Part shown: positions 11,785 through 25,000 of the stretch, piece after piece
How positions within the stretch are numbered: the stretch's first letter is position 1
Layout of the letters: every line of letters starts with the position of its first letter
Assembly: GCA_963693085.1 (NCBI GenBank)
Contig: OY856410.1
Location: 890,767,835 to 890,831,834, forward strand
From: Alisma plantago-aquatica
Lineage: Eukaryota; Streptophyta; Magnoliopsida; Alismatales; Alismataceae
Direction: 5' to 3'
DNA: 64,000 nucleotides
Program-made: the position numbers and the translations under genes
The notes under the pieces: model-generated
What the model was told of the DNA's origin: nothing
Databases searched by the model: none
Seen by the model: only the letters and a program-made list of their open reading frames with translations

Positions 11785-12165
11785 TCCAACCGATCGGCTC
11801 ATGTGATGAACCGATCGGCTAAGGTTGGTGAACTGATCGGCTCAACTGGTGAGACGATCAACTCATGCATCAATGATACGATCGGCTCAATTGTTGAACC
11901 GGTCGATTCATGTGATCAACGGAGATCGTTTGTAAAGTCAATTTTGCAAATACAATTTGTTTCACTTGTACAAATTTGATTTCAACAAGGATTAATATTT
12001 GATTAATTAGAAACAAATATGAAAGTCAATTTGAGTTGGACTAGGACCACGAATCGATCGGCTCAGAAGTGAACCGATCGGCTCATGTGTCCCAAACGAT
12101 CGGTTTACGTGTGAACCGATCAGTTGAGGTCACCAAACAACCGTTTCAGGGTTGAAACGATCGGT
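11785..12165. repeat. Palindromic word array CCGATCGG in copia-2 LTR
   Basis: About a dozen copies of the self-complementary core ccgatcgg, mostly as accgatcggctca or its reverse, with diverged copies between (gatcggctca, cgatcggttt). The array ends about 100 bp upstream of the TATA box. The partner array in the 3' LTR is at 33500-33880. Confidence 0.75.
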
Positions 12166-12267
12166 TCAGCTGACGCAGTTGGTTGTTTTGAGGAAAATTT
12201 TGAACCCTTCTACTCCTGCTTTAATCCCACATTGCCTGGGGTAGAGAACCGTGTCCCATGACCCTCC

Positions 12268-12277
12268 TATATATATA
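12268..12277 (+). promoter_or_regulatory. TATA box of copia-2 5' LTR
   Basis: The run tatatatata between cctcc and gggg is the only strong TATA box in the LTR downstream of the palindromes. The counterpart in the 3' LTR is tatatata at 33982-33989. Confidence 0.6.
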
Positions 12278-12808
12278 GGGGTATTGGGGGCTTCTCAAAG
12301 TACAACTCAGAACACCAGTTGCTATGCAAAGTTGTCATTCTCTCTGGTTTTGGTAACCGAGAGAGTTCGAGCAAGTGCTACCTGATAAGGGAGGCACAGT
12401 AAGGGAAAGACAACCACAGAAAAGCATCTGGTTGTAGGAGAGTGTGTTGGTGACTAGTACGCCGATAGGAGGGTGCGACTCCTTATGATTCCTTGTGGGA
12501 TAAGGAAATTGGAGTTCCAGGCAGTCTGTCTGGATGACTGTAGAGGCGAGAGACTTCTGCCGCTCGGAGGACAGCTGTCAATCCCGATAGTCTCAGTGAG
12601 ACCAAGAGCTGCATAGACACCGTCCAAGACTGGAGGTGAAGACCGCGCAAGCCGCGAGGTAATGTCATCGAGCAAGCCTCGGGACAAGGTATGCCTCTAC
12701 AAACCATCCTTCCTATTGTATAGACGTTAACGTGATTCCTTTATTATGGGTTTGGGAGAAGAAATTTTTTGTTTCCGCTGCCTTCTCTATCTCTCCTATA
12801 ACCTATCA

Positions 12809-12826
12809 GTGGTATTAGAGCCATGC
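12809..12826 (+). promoter_or_regulatory. Primer binding site of copia-2 (initiator Met tRNA)
   Basis: gtggtattagagccatgc follows the LTR directly. It differs from the usual plant iMet site TGGTATCAGAGC by one C-to-T change. Confidence 0.8.
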
Positions 12827-14132
12827 CAACTGCTCTATGCTTTAGGATTATTGATGTGATTGATTTTGGTTTTTCTCCTATATTTATTGCATACGATGCG
12901 AATGAAATTGGCTTTATGCATGTCCAATCCTAAATCCACAAATCCCTATATACATATATGATATGTAATAAGAATGCACTCGATACGCGTCACCCTTAAA
13001 TGAGTTTTGTGGTAGATGTATAGCATGGTTATGGCCAATAATCCCTATGTATGTGTGCTAGGTTGTATGTGGTTTCTTGCATCTCAGTCTGCGCACTGAT
13101 TCCCTATCTACTATTCTTGATGTAACTTGAGATAACTCGAGATTTCTTTCCTACCTTTGCTCCCCCTAAATGTAACTCGGGGTTTCCTTTTTCAAATGTA
13201 AAATAGGATAGATTTTTTATTTCCTATTATGTCAAAGAATGGAGGACATTTTAATGACCGTTACGAGGAGCGAGATGAGCGGGTGGCAACCTGAGGAGAT
13301 ACACGATGACCAGTGAACCGATCGGCTAGAGGCGCCAGTTGATCAGCTGGTGGCACCCAAACAACCGACCTAATGGCGAGCCGATCAATCATGGAGATGA
13401 GTTGATCAAACCCAGAAAGGTGAAGCACAAAGTTCATCTTGTACAAGTTGCATGTGATGTGGACCTAGATGACCATGATTCCTCTTGGCTCGAGGAATCA
13501 CATTAGGATGGCCATAATCATTGCTTTTATCGTTTTGCATGTTTTCTGTGGGATATAGCTTGTATATGATACTTACTATAATGTGGTGATTGGATATGTA
13601 TATGTACCTATAAAAACCAAATCCATCATTAAATATTGATGTTTTAGATGCCTTCCAAATGTAACATACGTGAAAAACTTGATCGGCTAAGTGTGGGCAT
13701 GCCCTAGCGTGGTACACCATCTATCTCATGGAAGTGTGATGGATGGATATGTGGGTCTTCCCTAGTAGGGTGCATATTCATCATTTTGGCTTTGGGTCGG
13801 ACTTAACAAAGTGACCTAGATAGGATCTAGCACCTTGAGGCATGGAGGTGATCATGGCAAGGAGTTGCGCATGACATCTTTCAAGAGTTGCATATGATGC
13901 AATTGGCAAGAGTTTCCTACCTGGAAGATCTAAGCTATGGGTGACAGCCCTAGCTGGTCCATGGCTCGGAGGATTTCAAGATCTTGGCCCACTAGGAGAT
14001 TGTACACTACAATCTTCCAAATTGATGGTTAGGGCTGTCAATTTGAATCAAAATAGTGGGAGCGGTAATTAATTAAAGGCCTAATTAACTACTATCAAAT
14101 TTTATTCAAATCAAATCAAATCAAAAGGAGTT
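12827..14132 (+). other. Untranslated leader of copia-2
   Basis: No coding sequence. At 13310-13400 it carries further copies of the LTR palindrome word (accgatcggct, gagccgatcaat), so the array is not confined to the LTR. The remainder is AT-rich leader. Confidence 0.5.
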
Positions 14133-17047
14133 TTGACAAATGCAATTTTCTCTTGTAGAATGGCAAAAGAATCATCTTTTAAAATGGGCAAATTAATTGA
14201 GAATAAATTCCATAACTGGTTGAGGATTGTGAGAAGTGTTCTGCACAATCCAGAAATATCGGTAGCCTTTGAGTCCACTCTATGTGTGCTTAAGAAGAAG
14301 GATAGTTCATTAATGGAGATCAATGGAACAAAGTCTAAGGACAGAGGTGAGGGAGAGAAGGGTTCTCTCGCCAAATCAATATCAGAATCTTCTGCGCTCA
14401 AAACATGGAGAGGATGGAAGGAACGATGGAAGAAGAAGCGAGAGATAGAGATATCTACTTCAGGTGTATACATGATAGAGATTAACTTTACTACTTATTT
14501 GACATGGGTACTTGATACTGGATTTGGATCTCACATTTGATCAAATGTGAAGTATCTTAAAAGAAGTAGGCCTTTGGGGAAAGGAGAGGTTGAACTACGT
14601 GTTGCAAATGGGGTAAGGGTTGCCTCCAGTTCCGTAGGAACCTATGAGTTAACTCTACCAAGTGGGCTAATAATAGAGTTGAAGAACTGCTATTATGTAC
14701 CTTCCATAAATAGGAATATCATTTCCGTCTCTTGTTTGGACAAGGATGGTTTTGAATTTCTTATTAAGAATGGAAAGTGTTCCATTTCAAAAGATGGGAT
14801 CTTTTATGGTAGTGCCCCAATGTCTTATGGTCTATACTTGATAGATCTAGAGACAAGTGTATACAACGTAAACACCAAAAGTCAAAATGTCAACAACTCA
14901 AACAAAACATATCTTTGGCATTGTCGTCTAGGGCACATAAATGATAAGCACATTTCTAGACTCCATAAAGATGGTTATCTAGACTCTTTTGATTATGAAT
15001 CAATAGAGACATCTGAATCTTGTTTGTTGGGAAAATGACTAAGACTCTCTTTTCAGGTAAAGGTGAGAGAGCTAGTGGTCTATTAGGACTCATACATACT
15101 GATGTATGTAGGCCTTTTAGAACTAATGCCAGAAATGGGTGTCAGTACTTCATTACCTTCACTGATGACTTCAGTAGGTATGGCTATGTGTACCTCATGA
15201 AACATAAGTCAGAAACCCTTGAAAGGTTCAAGGATTTCATGAATGATGTACAAAACCAACTTGGTAAAAGTATTAAAGCACTTCGATCTGATCGAGGTGG
15301 AGAATACTTAAGCCAGGAGTTTGAGGACCTTTTGAGAGCCTGTGGTATTGTATCACAATGGACTCTGCCTGGAAAATCATAGCATAACAGTGTGTCTGGA
15401 AGAAGGAATCACACTTTACTGGATATGGTGCGATCAATGATTAGTTTTGCTGATCTTTTGATTACCTTCTGGGGTCATGCTCTTGAAACCGCAACATTTA
15501 CACTTAACTGAGTACCATCTAAATCAGTTCAAAAGACACCATATGAGATATGGCATGGGAAGCGTCCTGATTTGTCTTTTATTAAGATTTGGGGTTGTGA
15601 GGCTTATGTCAAGAAAATGTTTCCTGATAAGCTTGGACCCAAGTCTGATAAATGTTATTTTGTTGGATACCCCAAGGAAACGAGGGGATACTATTTGTAC
15701 CACCCTACTGACAACAAAGTGTTTGTTCCTAGGATAGCTGTGTTCCTAGAAAAGGAATTTATTTCTAGAGGAAACAGTGGGAGGAAAATAGAGCTTGAAG
15801 AGGTTCAAGCCCAGCAAGAAAACATTGAATCGGTAGATGTACAAGAGGAACATAGAGATTCAAAAGGTGTTGTGGAATCTCAGTCTCCTCAAGTAATATA
15901 AGGACCTCGTAGATCTAGTAGGACACGCCTTGAACCTGAGAGGTTTGGATACCTTGTCACTCAAGAAGGCGGTGAGTTGATCATAGATGATGATCCAACT
16001 ACCTATCTAGAGGCTATGGAGGGATCCGATTTTGAGAAATGGCTTGAGGCCATGAAATCCGAGATGGAATCCATGTACTCCAACAAAGGATGGACTTTGG
16101 TGGAACCACCTGAAGGGGTAAAACCCATAGGATGCAAGTGGGTCTTCAAGAAGAATATTGACATGGATGGCAATGTGGAAACTTATAAAGGCAGATTAGT
16201 TGCAAAGGGTTTCCGACAAGTTCAAGGTGTTGACTATGATGAAAGTTTTTCTCCAGTTGCCATGATTAAGTCCATCAGGATTATGCTTGCTATTGCGGCT
16301 TACTATGACTATGAGATTTGACAAATGGATGTTAAAACTACATTCCTTAATGGGAATATAAATGAGGATGTGTACATGACACAACCTGAAGGTTTTATAG
16401 ATCCAAAGAATGCCAATAAAGTTTGTAAGCTACAAAGGTCAATCTATGGATTGAAACAAGCATCTCAGAGTTGGAATCTTCGATTTGATGAGGAAGTCAA
16501 AGTGTTTGGCTTTATTCAAAATGAAGATGAACCTTGTGTGTACAAGAAGGTTAGTGGGAGAAAGACCACATTCCTCATATTGTATGTGGATGACATACTA
16601 TTGATGGGGAATGATGTCTCAGCCATAGAGAAGGTAAAGACATGGCTTGGGAATACTTTCTCAATGAAGGATTTAGGAGAAGCTTCCTACATTCTAGGTA
16701 TTAAGATCTATATAGATAGATCTAAAAGGCTTCTCAGACTAAGTCAAAGAACGTACATTGACAAAGTGCTGAAGCAGTTCAAAATGGAGAACTCAAAGAG
16801 AGGCAACATCCCCATGCTACATGGAGTCACCATCTCTAGATATCAATGTCCCCAATCTTGTGAAGAGAGGAAGCGTATGAATGGGATCCCATATGCATCA
16901 TCCATCGGATCCATCATGTACGCTATGTTGTGCACATGACTAGATGTCTCGTATGCCCTTAGCATGATGAGAAGGTACCAGTCAGACCCCATGGATGCTC
17001 ACTGGACAGCCGTAAAGAACATCCTCAAGTACTTGCGAAGGACTAAG
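14133..17047 (+). pseudogene. copia-2 gag-pol, first part (gag remnant, protease, integrase, RT)
   Basis: 14160-14280 retains only the gag start (ENKFHNWLRIVRSVLHN). Most of gag, including the zinc knuckle, is missing, and a short bridge leads to the protease motif WVLDTGFGSHI (14500-14540). Then follow the prot/INT linker, the integrase zinc region (WHCRLGHINDKH, about 14915), the integrase core (LIHTDVCRPF, ITFTDDFSR, RSDRGGEYLS), the KIWGCEAYVK segment, and RT from 16000 (KWVFKKN, DVKTTFLNGN, SIYGLKQASQSW, and catalytic LYVDDILLMG). One frameshift lies near 15033. In-frame stops are at 14538, 15380, 15509, 15899, 16319 and 16937. All but the first are explained by a single C-to-T or G-to-A change. 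The frame is cut at 17047 by gypsy-2 and resumes at 31771. Confidence 0.88.
17043..17047. repeat. Target site duplication of gypsy-2, left copy
   Basis: ctaag before the TG of the left LTR equals ctaag at 31766-31770 after the CA of the right LTR. It falls within the copia-2 coding sequence and the copia frame continues across it. Confidence 0.92.
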
Positions 17048-19459
17048 TGTGGGCTCTGATCTCCAAACCATGACATAAACACGATTAAAACGTAGCGGAA
17101 GCGAATCGGTAATCAGCGGAAGACAAAAATCACGGGAAATTAAAACTTTTCGAGACAAGAGCTTGGATCCATAAAAGCTTCTTTCATAAAGAGAGATAAA
17201 CTGTTTACATCTCAGGATAATTACTTCTTGAGTAATTATATACATCAAGATACAAAATCTCAAGATCACTATACAAAAGACTCCAAGACCTGAGAGTACA
17301 TAGGACACATAGGACTGACTCTAACTACCCCATATGGCAGGACAATCTCCACCTGAGATTACTGCTGTCCCTGATGCTGCTGCTGAGACTGATCACCTGT
17401 AGGCTGGTTCCTTCGTCTCCGACGTCCACCTAAAAAGTTGAAGCCTACGGGGTGAGACAATTATACATAATTGTCCCAGCGAGAGTTATAACTCTTCGCC
17501 AGAAGCTTTATTATGACATCAAAGAATATCTTAAACAGTAAAGCCTTCAAAGCATTCTATAACAGTTGCAGGTATAACAAGATTTCTACAATTTAGGAGA
17601 TATGGAGAATATCAACATTATTGCAATGTAACATCAATCAACTAACTTGGAGTCGTCTCTAACAAGTTATACTACATGGTTGATTATGTTTTACAAACAA
17701 CATTATGCCCTGTGGAGATGAGGCTTACCACTCATACTCCAACTGATCGCTGAGAAGCCGCATCAGTATCATACATAGGTCATTAAGAGAGCCGGATTCT
17801 CATGACCTTCACCTTCCTCAGTCAGTAAAAGGATCACTTGTAGGAAATCTCGTGTCTCTACTACTATAGCTCACTAGGGTAAACTGGTCCTTCGCTATTC
17901 TAGAGTCACAGTGGCGTTCTGTACTCTCTTCGTCATCAGGAGGTTTCATATTTACCTACCACTGATACGGATATCTGTGCTTTCTTCATCATCAGGAGGT
18001 TTCATGTTTACCTACCACTGATACGGTATGGAACTATAGTGAAGGATGGATGGATTCCACATCTACATCACTTTCCTACACTAGGATGTAAGGTTCTACA
18101 CATCCATGTACCCCACATACTCAAAAGTATGTGCTCCAGGAGTTCCCTGAGGAAAACCTGTTTCACCATCACTTAATCTCTGACAATGATGGATCTATGA
18201 TCAGGGCTCTACATTATACTTGATTAGTTAGGTACATTCAGTATTCTTTAACAACATACATTGTTCTTCAAATAATAACAGTAGCATAGCAGCTATAAAA
18301 GAAGAATACTAAATGTAACAGGCCTAACTCATATCAATCATCATTTCTCATTATCCTCATCACAAGTCATCTCTAAGGCATGACTTTGATGGTATTCATG
18401 GCTCTCATAGCCCATTATCAGCATAGGATGCCACTGGCAAGACATCAGATTTCTTTACTTATTCATAAGGCTAACAACATGCCTTTAATGAATATAACAT
18501 TATTATCCATACCTGGATATGATTACCTTCATATCAGAACCTGCATGGTTAATACATCTGATAAAGGTAATACAACAATAAGGAATGTACTTCCTACTCT
18601 TGTCATAAGAGTTAAATCTTTAATTCAAATCAAATAGAGTTTAATACTCAAAAGCATGCCATTACCCTTGAATTAGGGTTTACTATTCACATTACATGTC
18701 ATCACCCTTGAATTAGGGTTTACTATTCACATCATGGTGAATTAAACTCATAACATCATCATGTATGAGTAACATCTTCATTGATGCTCTTGGATTAGTT
18801 AAAGGTTCATCATTTATCATAATTAGGGTTTCTATGATCTCACACAGGTGGATCATACCCTAATTATGCTCATTTCTGTGTATTGGGGATGCTTCAATTG
18901 AGTTTCCACTTAAAAAGGGTACTTTCTCTCTCTATAAGTACTTTCTCTCTCTAGAAGTACTTTCTTTCTCATCATAAGGTTAGGTGATTTCAACATCACT
19001 CTAAAACTGGTTGGATTGAGTCATCATAGGCTAACATAGCCAAAAACATCACCATTATGTGATTAGAGTTACTTTATCTCTCTAGGGTACTTTCTCTCTC
19101 TAGAGTACTAATGGTTGATGATAACATTAGACTAGATCAAGTTGGATAGAGTCATTATGACTAAAAACATCATTCTCATGTAATTAGAGTTTGAATTGAG
19201 CAAGGTATAACTTAATTGACCCTTCAGGGGTATTTTGGTAATTCACCCCATTGATCATCATCATGGTCCAAACCTTAGTCAATTAACCCCTTAATATCCT
19301 AGGTTGTCATTAGGGTTCGGTTTGGGCAATAGTAGACCATTTATATTATGAATTGATTGAAAGAAGTCAACATGGAATTACATTGATTGATTTCAATCAT
19401 TAATCATCAATTGAGTTGAGATCGGTTGAAAGTGTTGACCGTTTGCCCACTTTGACTTT

Positions 19460-20770
19460 CCAAGACCGCGAGCCTCTTTCTAACTCCAAGACCGCAAGCC
19501 CCCTTAGGCTTCAAGACCGCGAAGCCCTATCATTGGTTCAATTGATGTTGAGACCGCGAAGATCAAATTGGAGTTGAGACCGCGAAGAGACGTTGACCGT
19601 TTAGCTAGTTTGACCTCAGGACCGCGAGGCCCTTCGCGGTCTTGAGACCTCGAGCCTCCTCTCGGTCTTGAGACCGTGAGCCCCCTCACGGTCTTGAGAC
19701 CGCGAGCCCTCTCACGGTCTTGAGACCGCGAGGCTCACATGGTCTCAGCCGCTTGGTCCATCAACAAAATCAAAGATACAATCGATGATGTTAACCGATG
19801 TTGACGCCCTCAAAAGGTCAAAGTTATGTTGACCACCTATGGATTGGGTACACTAAGGTTATGCTTAACCAATTGGTCATTCAATTGACCCTCAATTGTT
19901 GACCAATTAGGATTGAAATCGATTCAATTAGGGTCTATCAATGTTCACCCATCAACACTCCACAATGTGACTCAACACAAGGTTGAACCCTTCAATTGAG
20001 CTCCAATTGGGCCCAAACTTGGCCCAAACGGTCTTGAGGTCATGTGGGTGGACCCCACATGGTCTTGAAACCGTTTGCCCATCCAATTTTGGATTTTAGC
20101 GCAGATTCATCAAGGTCTGACCCATTGAGTTGATGATCATGTCAATATTTAATTGCAATGTAATTTGGTGTAATTGTACCTTCAATTGGTCAACTATCCT
20201 TGACCCCAGACCTCCAAACGGTCTTGGTTGATTGCCCTCGCGGTCTTGAGACTGTTTGGGGGACCCCTAAAGGGTCTTGAGACCGTTTAGGTCAATCAAC
20301 CCTAAAAACCCTAATTAGGTCACCATAATTTCAGTACTGATTTCATCTAGGGTTAGCCCTAGTATTCACCGTTCAACTCTTAGCCCGTTTGGAATTAGAC
20401 CATAAAACTTGGTGAGTTGTTAATTAACATTATTTTTAACAGTAATCTCATACGGTCAATGCTTAGTCAACGACCTTACACGGTCTTGAGACCGTTTGCC
20501 CAAAAAGGCAATTTCAGACCGTTTGAAAATCAGGAATAAATTCAAATAAAATTGTTACTTAAAAAGGTCATATCTCCCGATTCCCTTAGAGTTAGCCTCC
20601 CATATTTTGAGGGTAATTAGCCTATATAATTAGGAACAGATTTCTTATACGGTCCACTCCCGGTCAACGGGGCCAAACGGTCTGGGAGACCGTTTGCCCT
20701 GTCGCGGTCTCGAGATCGTTTGCTCACCTCGCGGTCTTGAGACCGAGAGAGCAAACTTTTGAGACCGTTT
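19460..20770. repeat. GGTCTTGAGACC palindrome array in gypsy-2 3' LTR
   Basis: The 12-bp perfect palindrome GGTCTTGAGACC, usually extended to cggtcttgagaccg, occurs many times. It is densest at 19620-19740 in head-to-tail 26-bp units (gagccccctcacggtcttga and on), then recurs at 20215-20300, 20480-20500 and 20680-20770. Half-copies (gaccgcgag, accgtttg) fill the gaps. It lies a few hundred bases upstream or downstream of the LTR promoter depending on strand: transcription runs leftward from 21278, so most of the array is in the transcribed R/U5 part. Confidence 0.8.
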
Positions 20771-21277
20771 AAGGAAGTGAAAAGCGGTGGGTTTTTCTTG
20801 GAAATCACGCCTTCATCTCCTAGCTCAAGAACAGTACGAATATCCCATGGATTTGCTTGAAAAATAGCAGGGAAAAGTAGGGAAATACTAAGAGCTATCA
20901 TCAAAACGCATATAAAGATGCACATAGTAAAGCATGGGTTTAGAGTTATAAAACCCGCCTAAAGCTTGCTTCTTGAGCTCCAAGCTTTCAAGCTCCAAGC
21001 TCTAATGGCGTCCTTGAGTTCTTACAGGTTGGCCAAGGTGAAAACTCCAAGGAAGGATGAAAAGAGACGGCTAGAAAGGTAGGGTTTCAAGAGTTAGCCA
21101 TGAAGATGACCTTGAATTCAAGTTCTTACCATGGAATTAGGCAAGAAGAGGGGTTTAGACCTACCTTGCACCCCTTGGTCGTCCTCCTTAGCTCAAATGC
21201 AGTCCTTGGTCGTCTTTGGTGAAATCAAACAGTAAGGGAACGAAGGGTAAGTTCCCTTGCAACTAAGGGAAGGAGGG

Positions 21278-21285
21278 CTTATATA
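21278..21285 (-). promoter_or_regulatory. TATA box of gypsy-2 3' LTR
   Basis: Minus-strand TATATAAG about 690 bp from the LTR start, in the usual position for a promoter in U3. The counterpart in the 5' LTR, the one that would drive the genomic RNA, is at 31068-31075. Confidence 0.5.
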
Positions 21286-21975
21286 CATGGGGTAGGATTT
21301 TCAACATTAGTTCATAAGTTGTCCATAATTCCAACTAGGTCCCTCCTTCTTTACTTGATCGTCCCTTCCTCTTTATTCTAAGGACAAACCTTCTCTTAAG
21401 GTCTTAGGAAAAGAAGGTAAAGGAGAACAAGCTAATAATGAGGTACATACATAAAGAGATATTACACATATACCCTGATTATTCAATCACAAGGCATGTC
21501 TCATAACTTGATAATTCAATTGAGGTGACTTCCTCATCATTTCTTCTCTTAATGATGGAAAGAGTCTAAAAGATACTTTAGATGACATATTTTACAATTT
21601 GTATCCCTTAATTTGGGTAAATTTCATTTTACCCCAAACTAGGGTTTCAAGTACCGGGATTGCTTCCACAGCTGCACCTTGGTGCCCTAGCTTGGGAAAT
21701 CCCTCAAACTTTACCAAAAAGATTCTCATGATGTCTCAACATCAGAGGAACATCTCAGCATGTGCAAATTGCAAGCTAACCCTTTTAACTGGGTAAATTG
21801 CACATAGGTCCCTGTATATCAAAATAGTGCTACAACTTTAAATAAAAAGGAGCAAATACTGAAATATATGTTTTTGAGAACTTAATTACATGCTCAGAGT
21901 TAATCACAAAGATTTAATTACATATTTAGGCAAAACACCTAGGGTTAACTCATAACCCAGGTCAGGGATGTTACA

Positions 21976-22000
21976 AATTATCCACCCCTTACAAGGATTT
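21976..22000 (-). promoter_or_regulatory. Polypurine tract of gypsy-2
   Basis: On the minus strand, aaggggtggataattt lies directly before the 3' LTR start. This matches the plus-strand primer position. Confidence 0.6.
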
Positions 22001-22023
22001 CGTCCCTGAAATCGATAAACATA

Positions 22024-25000
22024 CTAAGAGAAAAGGGCAGGATACTTCCTTCTCATCTCATCCTCTAACTCCCAAGTGGCTTCTTCAATACCACGATGGT
22101 TCCAGAGGACTTTCACAAGACTTATATCTTTCTTCTTTAACTTTTTAATTCGTTTATCAAGGATTGACACTGGTCCCTCCTCATAGGATATGTCATCATT
22201 CAATTCTACTTCCATGGGTTGTAGAACTGACTCGGTGTCTGGGTGACATTTCTTCAACATAGAAATGTGAAACACAGGATGTAACCTCTGTAATTCTGGG
22301 GGAAGCTCTAGTTTATATGCTACCTTTCCAATCCGTTCAATGATTGGATAAGGCCCCATATATCTAGGAGCTAACTTCCCTTTCCTTCCAAAACGAAGGA
22401 CCCCTTTCCAAGGTGAGACCTTAAGATACACTCTGTCTCCAACCTGGAACTCTAAGGGTCTACGACGTTTGTCAGCATAAGACTTCTGCCTATCCTGAGC
22501 AGTCTTAATCTTATGTTGTATAACTTTAATCTTTTCCGTGGTTTGTTGCACCAGGTCAGGACCTAACAACTGGTGCTCACCAGTCTCAAACCAACACAAG
22601 GGTGATCTACAACATCTACCATATAAGGCTTCATAAGGTGCCATATCAATACTATGCTGATAGCTATTGTTATAGGCAAACTCTATCAAGCTTAGGTGTA
22701 GATCCCAACTTCCGGTGAACTGGAGAACACATGCTCGCAACAGGTCTTCTAAGGTTTGTATGGTCCTTTCCGACTGTCCATCAGTCTATGGATGAAAGGC
22801 CGTACTAAACCTCAGCTTGGTGCCTAAGGCTTTGTGCAACTGTTCCCAAAAACGACTCGTAAACTGAGGACCTCTGTCAGAAACTATTGTGACAGGAACT
22901 CCGTGCAAACACACTATCTCTTGAACATACAACTCTGATAACCTTTCATAATAATAGGTTGTTTTGATAGGTAAGAAATGTGCTGTCTTAGTCAACCTAT
23001 CAACAACTACCCAAATGGAATCATGTCCTTTGCTTGTCCTGGGTAGGCCAACAACAAAGTCCATGGTCACATGGTCCCACTTCCACTGTGATATGGGTAA
23101 GGGTTGCATTGTTCCTGCAGGCTTCTGGTGTTCATCTTTAACTTGCTGACACACAGGGCACCTCAGAACAAACTCTGCAACATCCTTCTTCATCCCAGGC
23201 CACCAATACAGATCTTTCAAATTCCGATACATCTTGGTGCTCCCTGGATGCATAGCATACATGGAAGAATGGGCTTCTTCCAGGACTAACTTTCTCAAGT
23301 TGTCCACATCTGGCACTATCATTCTTCCATTATAACAAGCTACTTGATCTTTTGAGTCATGAAAACCATCTTGCTTCTCATTTCCATACTCAGATCTTAT
23401 ATGTTGAACTGCAGCATCACCTAGCTGTGCCTCTTTAATCTGCTCCCTTAGAGTAGGTTTAATATGCATCTCAGCTAACAAACTGGTTAACAATGACACC
23501 TTCAACTGTACATTGTCTTGTCTTAAAGAGATAAGCATATCTCTTCTAGAGAATCCTAAAGAGTTTAGTTGTGCTCTATTCATGGTTGATGTTGCTGATT
23601 TCCTACTCAAGGCATCTGCAACAACATTGGCCTTGCCTGGGTGGTAATCAATTGTACAGTCGTAGTCCTTGATTAACTCCATCCAGCGACGTTGCCTCAT
23701 GTTGAGCTCCTGCTGAGAGAAGATATACTTAAGGTTTTTGTGGTCTGTGAAAATCTGGAATGTTTCTCCGTAGAGATAATGCCTCCAGATCTTCAAGGCA
23801 TGAACCACAGCAGCTAACTCCAAATCGTGTGTTGGATAATTCTCCTCGTGTTTCTTAAGCTGTCGGGAAGCAAAAGAAATCACTTGTTTATCCTGCATCA
23901 ACACACATCCTAGTCCGTTCTTGGAAGCATCACAGAAAACTATATACCCTTTTCCTTGTTCAGGTAGCACTAGCATAGGTGCACTTGTCAACCTCTCTTT
24001 CAGCAGCTGGAAAGATTGTTGACACTTATCACTCCAAGAAAAAGGAACCTCTTTCCGGGTTAACTTGGTCAAAGGTAAAGCTATAGAACTAAAGTTCTTT
24101 ATGAACCTTCGATAATAGCCAGCTAACCCCAAGAAACTTCGAATTTCCGTCGGTGTCTTCGGTTGTTCCCATTGTAGAACAGATTCTACCTTTGTAGGGT
24201 CAACACCAATTCCCGAGGCGGATATCACATGTCCAAGAAAAGATACCTCCGGCAGCCAGAACTCACACTTGCTAAACTTAGCGTACAACTTATGTTCTCT
24301 TAGCAAGGTCAAAGCTTGGCGAAGATGCTGCTCATGCTGCTGAGCATTCTTACTATAAATCAGAATGTCATCTATGAAGACGACAACACACTGATCAAGG
24401 AAAGGTCAAAAAACTCTATTCATGAGTTCCATAAATGCAGCTGGTGCATTGGTTAGTCCAAACGACATAACTGTGAACTCATAGTGACCATATCTTGTCC
24501 TAAAGGCAGACTTGGATATGTCACTATCCTTAATGCGGAGTTGATGATATCCAGACCTCAAGTCTATCTTTGAGAAGACTGTTGCACCACGCAACTGGTC
24601 AACGAGATCATCAATCCTCGGCAGAGGATACTTATTCTTTATTGTTACTTTATTGAGTTGTCTGTAGTCGATGCACAACCGCATTGACCCATCTTTCTTT
24701 TTAACAAACAAGACCGGAGCACCCCAAGGTGAAGTACTCGGTCGGATAAAACCTTTCTCAAGTAACTCTTGAAGTTGTTTCTTGAGTTCTGCCATCTCGG
24801 CAGGCGCCATCCTATATGGAGTTTGTGCTATGGGTTTCGTATCTGGGATCAGATTAATTTCAAAATCAATCTCCCGAGGTGGTGGTATACTAGGAAGTTC
24901 TTCAGGAAACACATCTTCGAATTCCTTGACTATAGGAACTTCGGTAGGATTGGAACTTTCCTTGGTAACATCTACCACATGGGCCAAGAATGCATAACAT

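Larger units (their letters stand above)
10604..12808 (+). repeat. 5' LTR of copia-2 (2205 bp)
   Basis: Begins TGTTGGTATG and ends ataacctatca. It matches 32311-34520 throughout. It contains an accgatcggctca palindrome array at 11785-12165 and a TATA box (tatatatata) at 12268-12277, about 540 bp before its end. The small open frames inside are not genes. Confidence 0.92.
17048..21975 (-). repeat. 3' LTR of gypsy-2 (4928 bp)
   Basis: On the plus strand it runs from tgtgggctctgatctcc to ccaggtcagggatgttaca and is matched by 26812-31765. Contents: a two-copy repeat with ttgaattagggtttactattcac (18664-18730), CT-rich tactttctctctctag repeats (18915-18965 and 19070-19107), a GGTCTTGAGACC palindrome array (19460-20770) and a minus-strand TATA box (21278-21285). 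Small open frames inside (for example 18380-18637) occur in both LTRs but look noncoding. Confidence 0.93.

Noticed and set aside
11785..12165. CRISPR-like regularly spaced palindromic repeats
   Set aside because: Word spacing is irregular, copies are degenerate, the arrays lie inside LTRs of plant retrotransposons and there are no cas genes.
12454..12707. Overlapping minus-strand frames of 74-77 codons in the copia-2 LTR (similar at 34205-34408)
   Set aside because: They are broken differently in the partner LTR, are antisense to the element and have no domain.
18380..18637. 85-codon frame present in both gypsy-2 LTRs (also 28144-28401)
   Set aside because: Conservation is explained by LTR identity. 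There is no domain, and it lies antisense to the LTR transcript.
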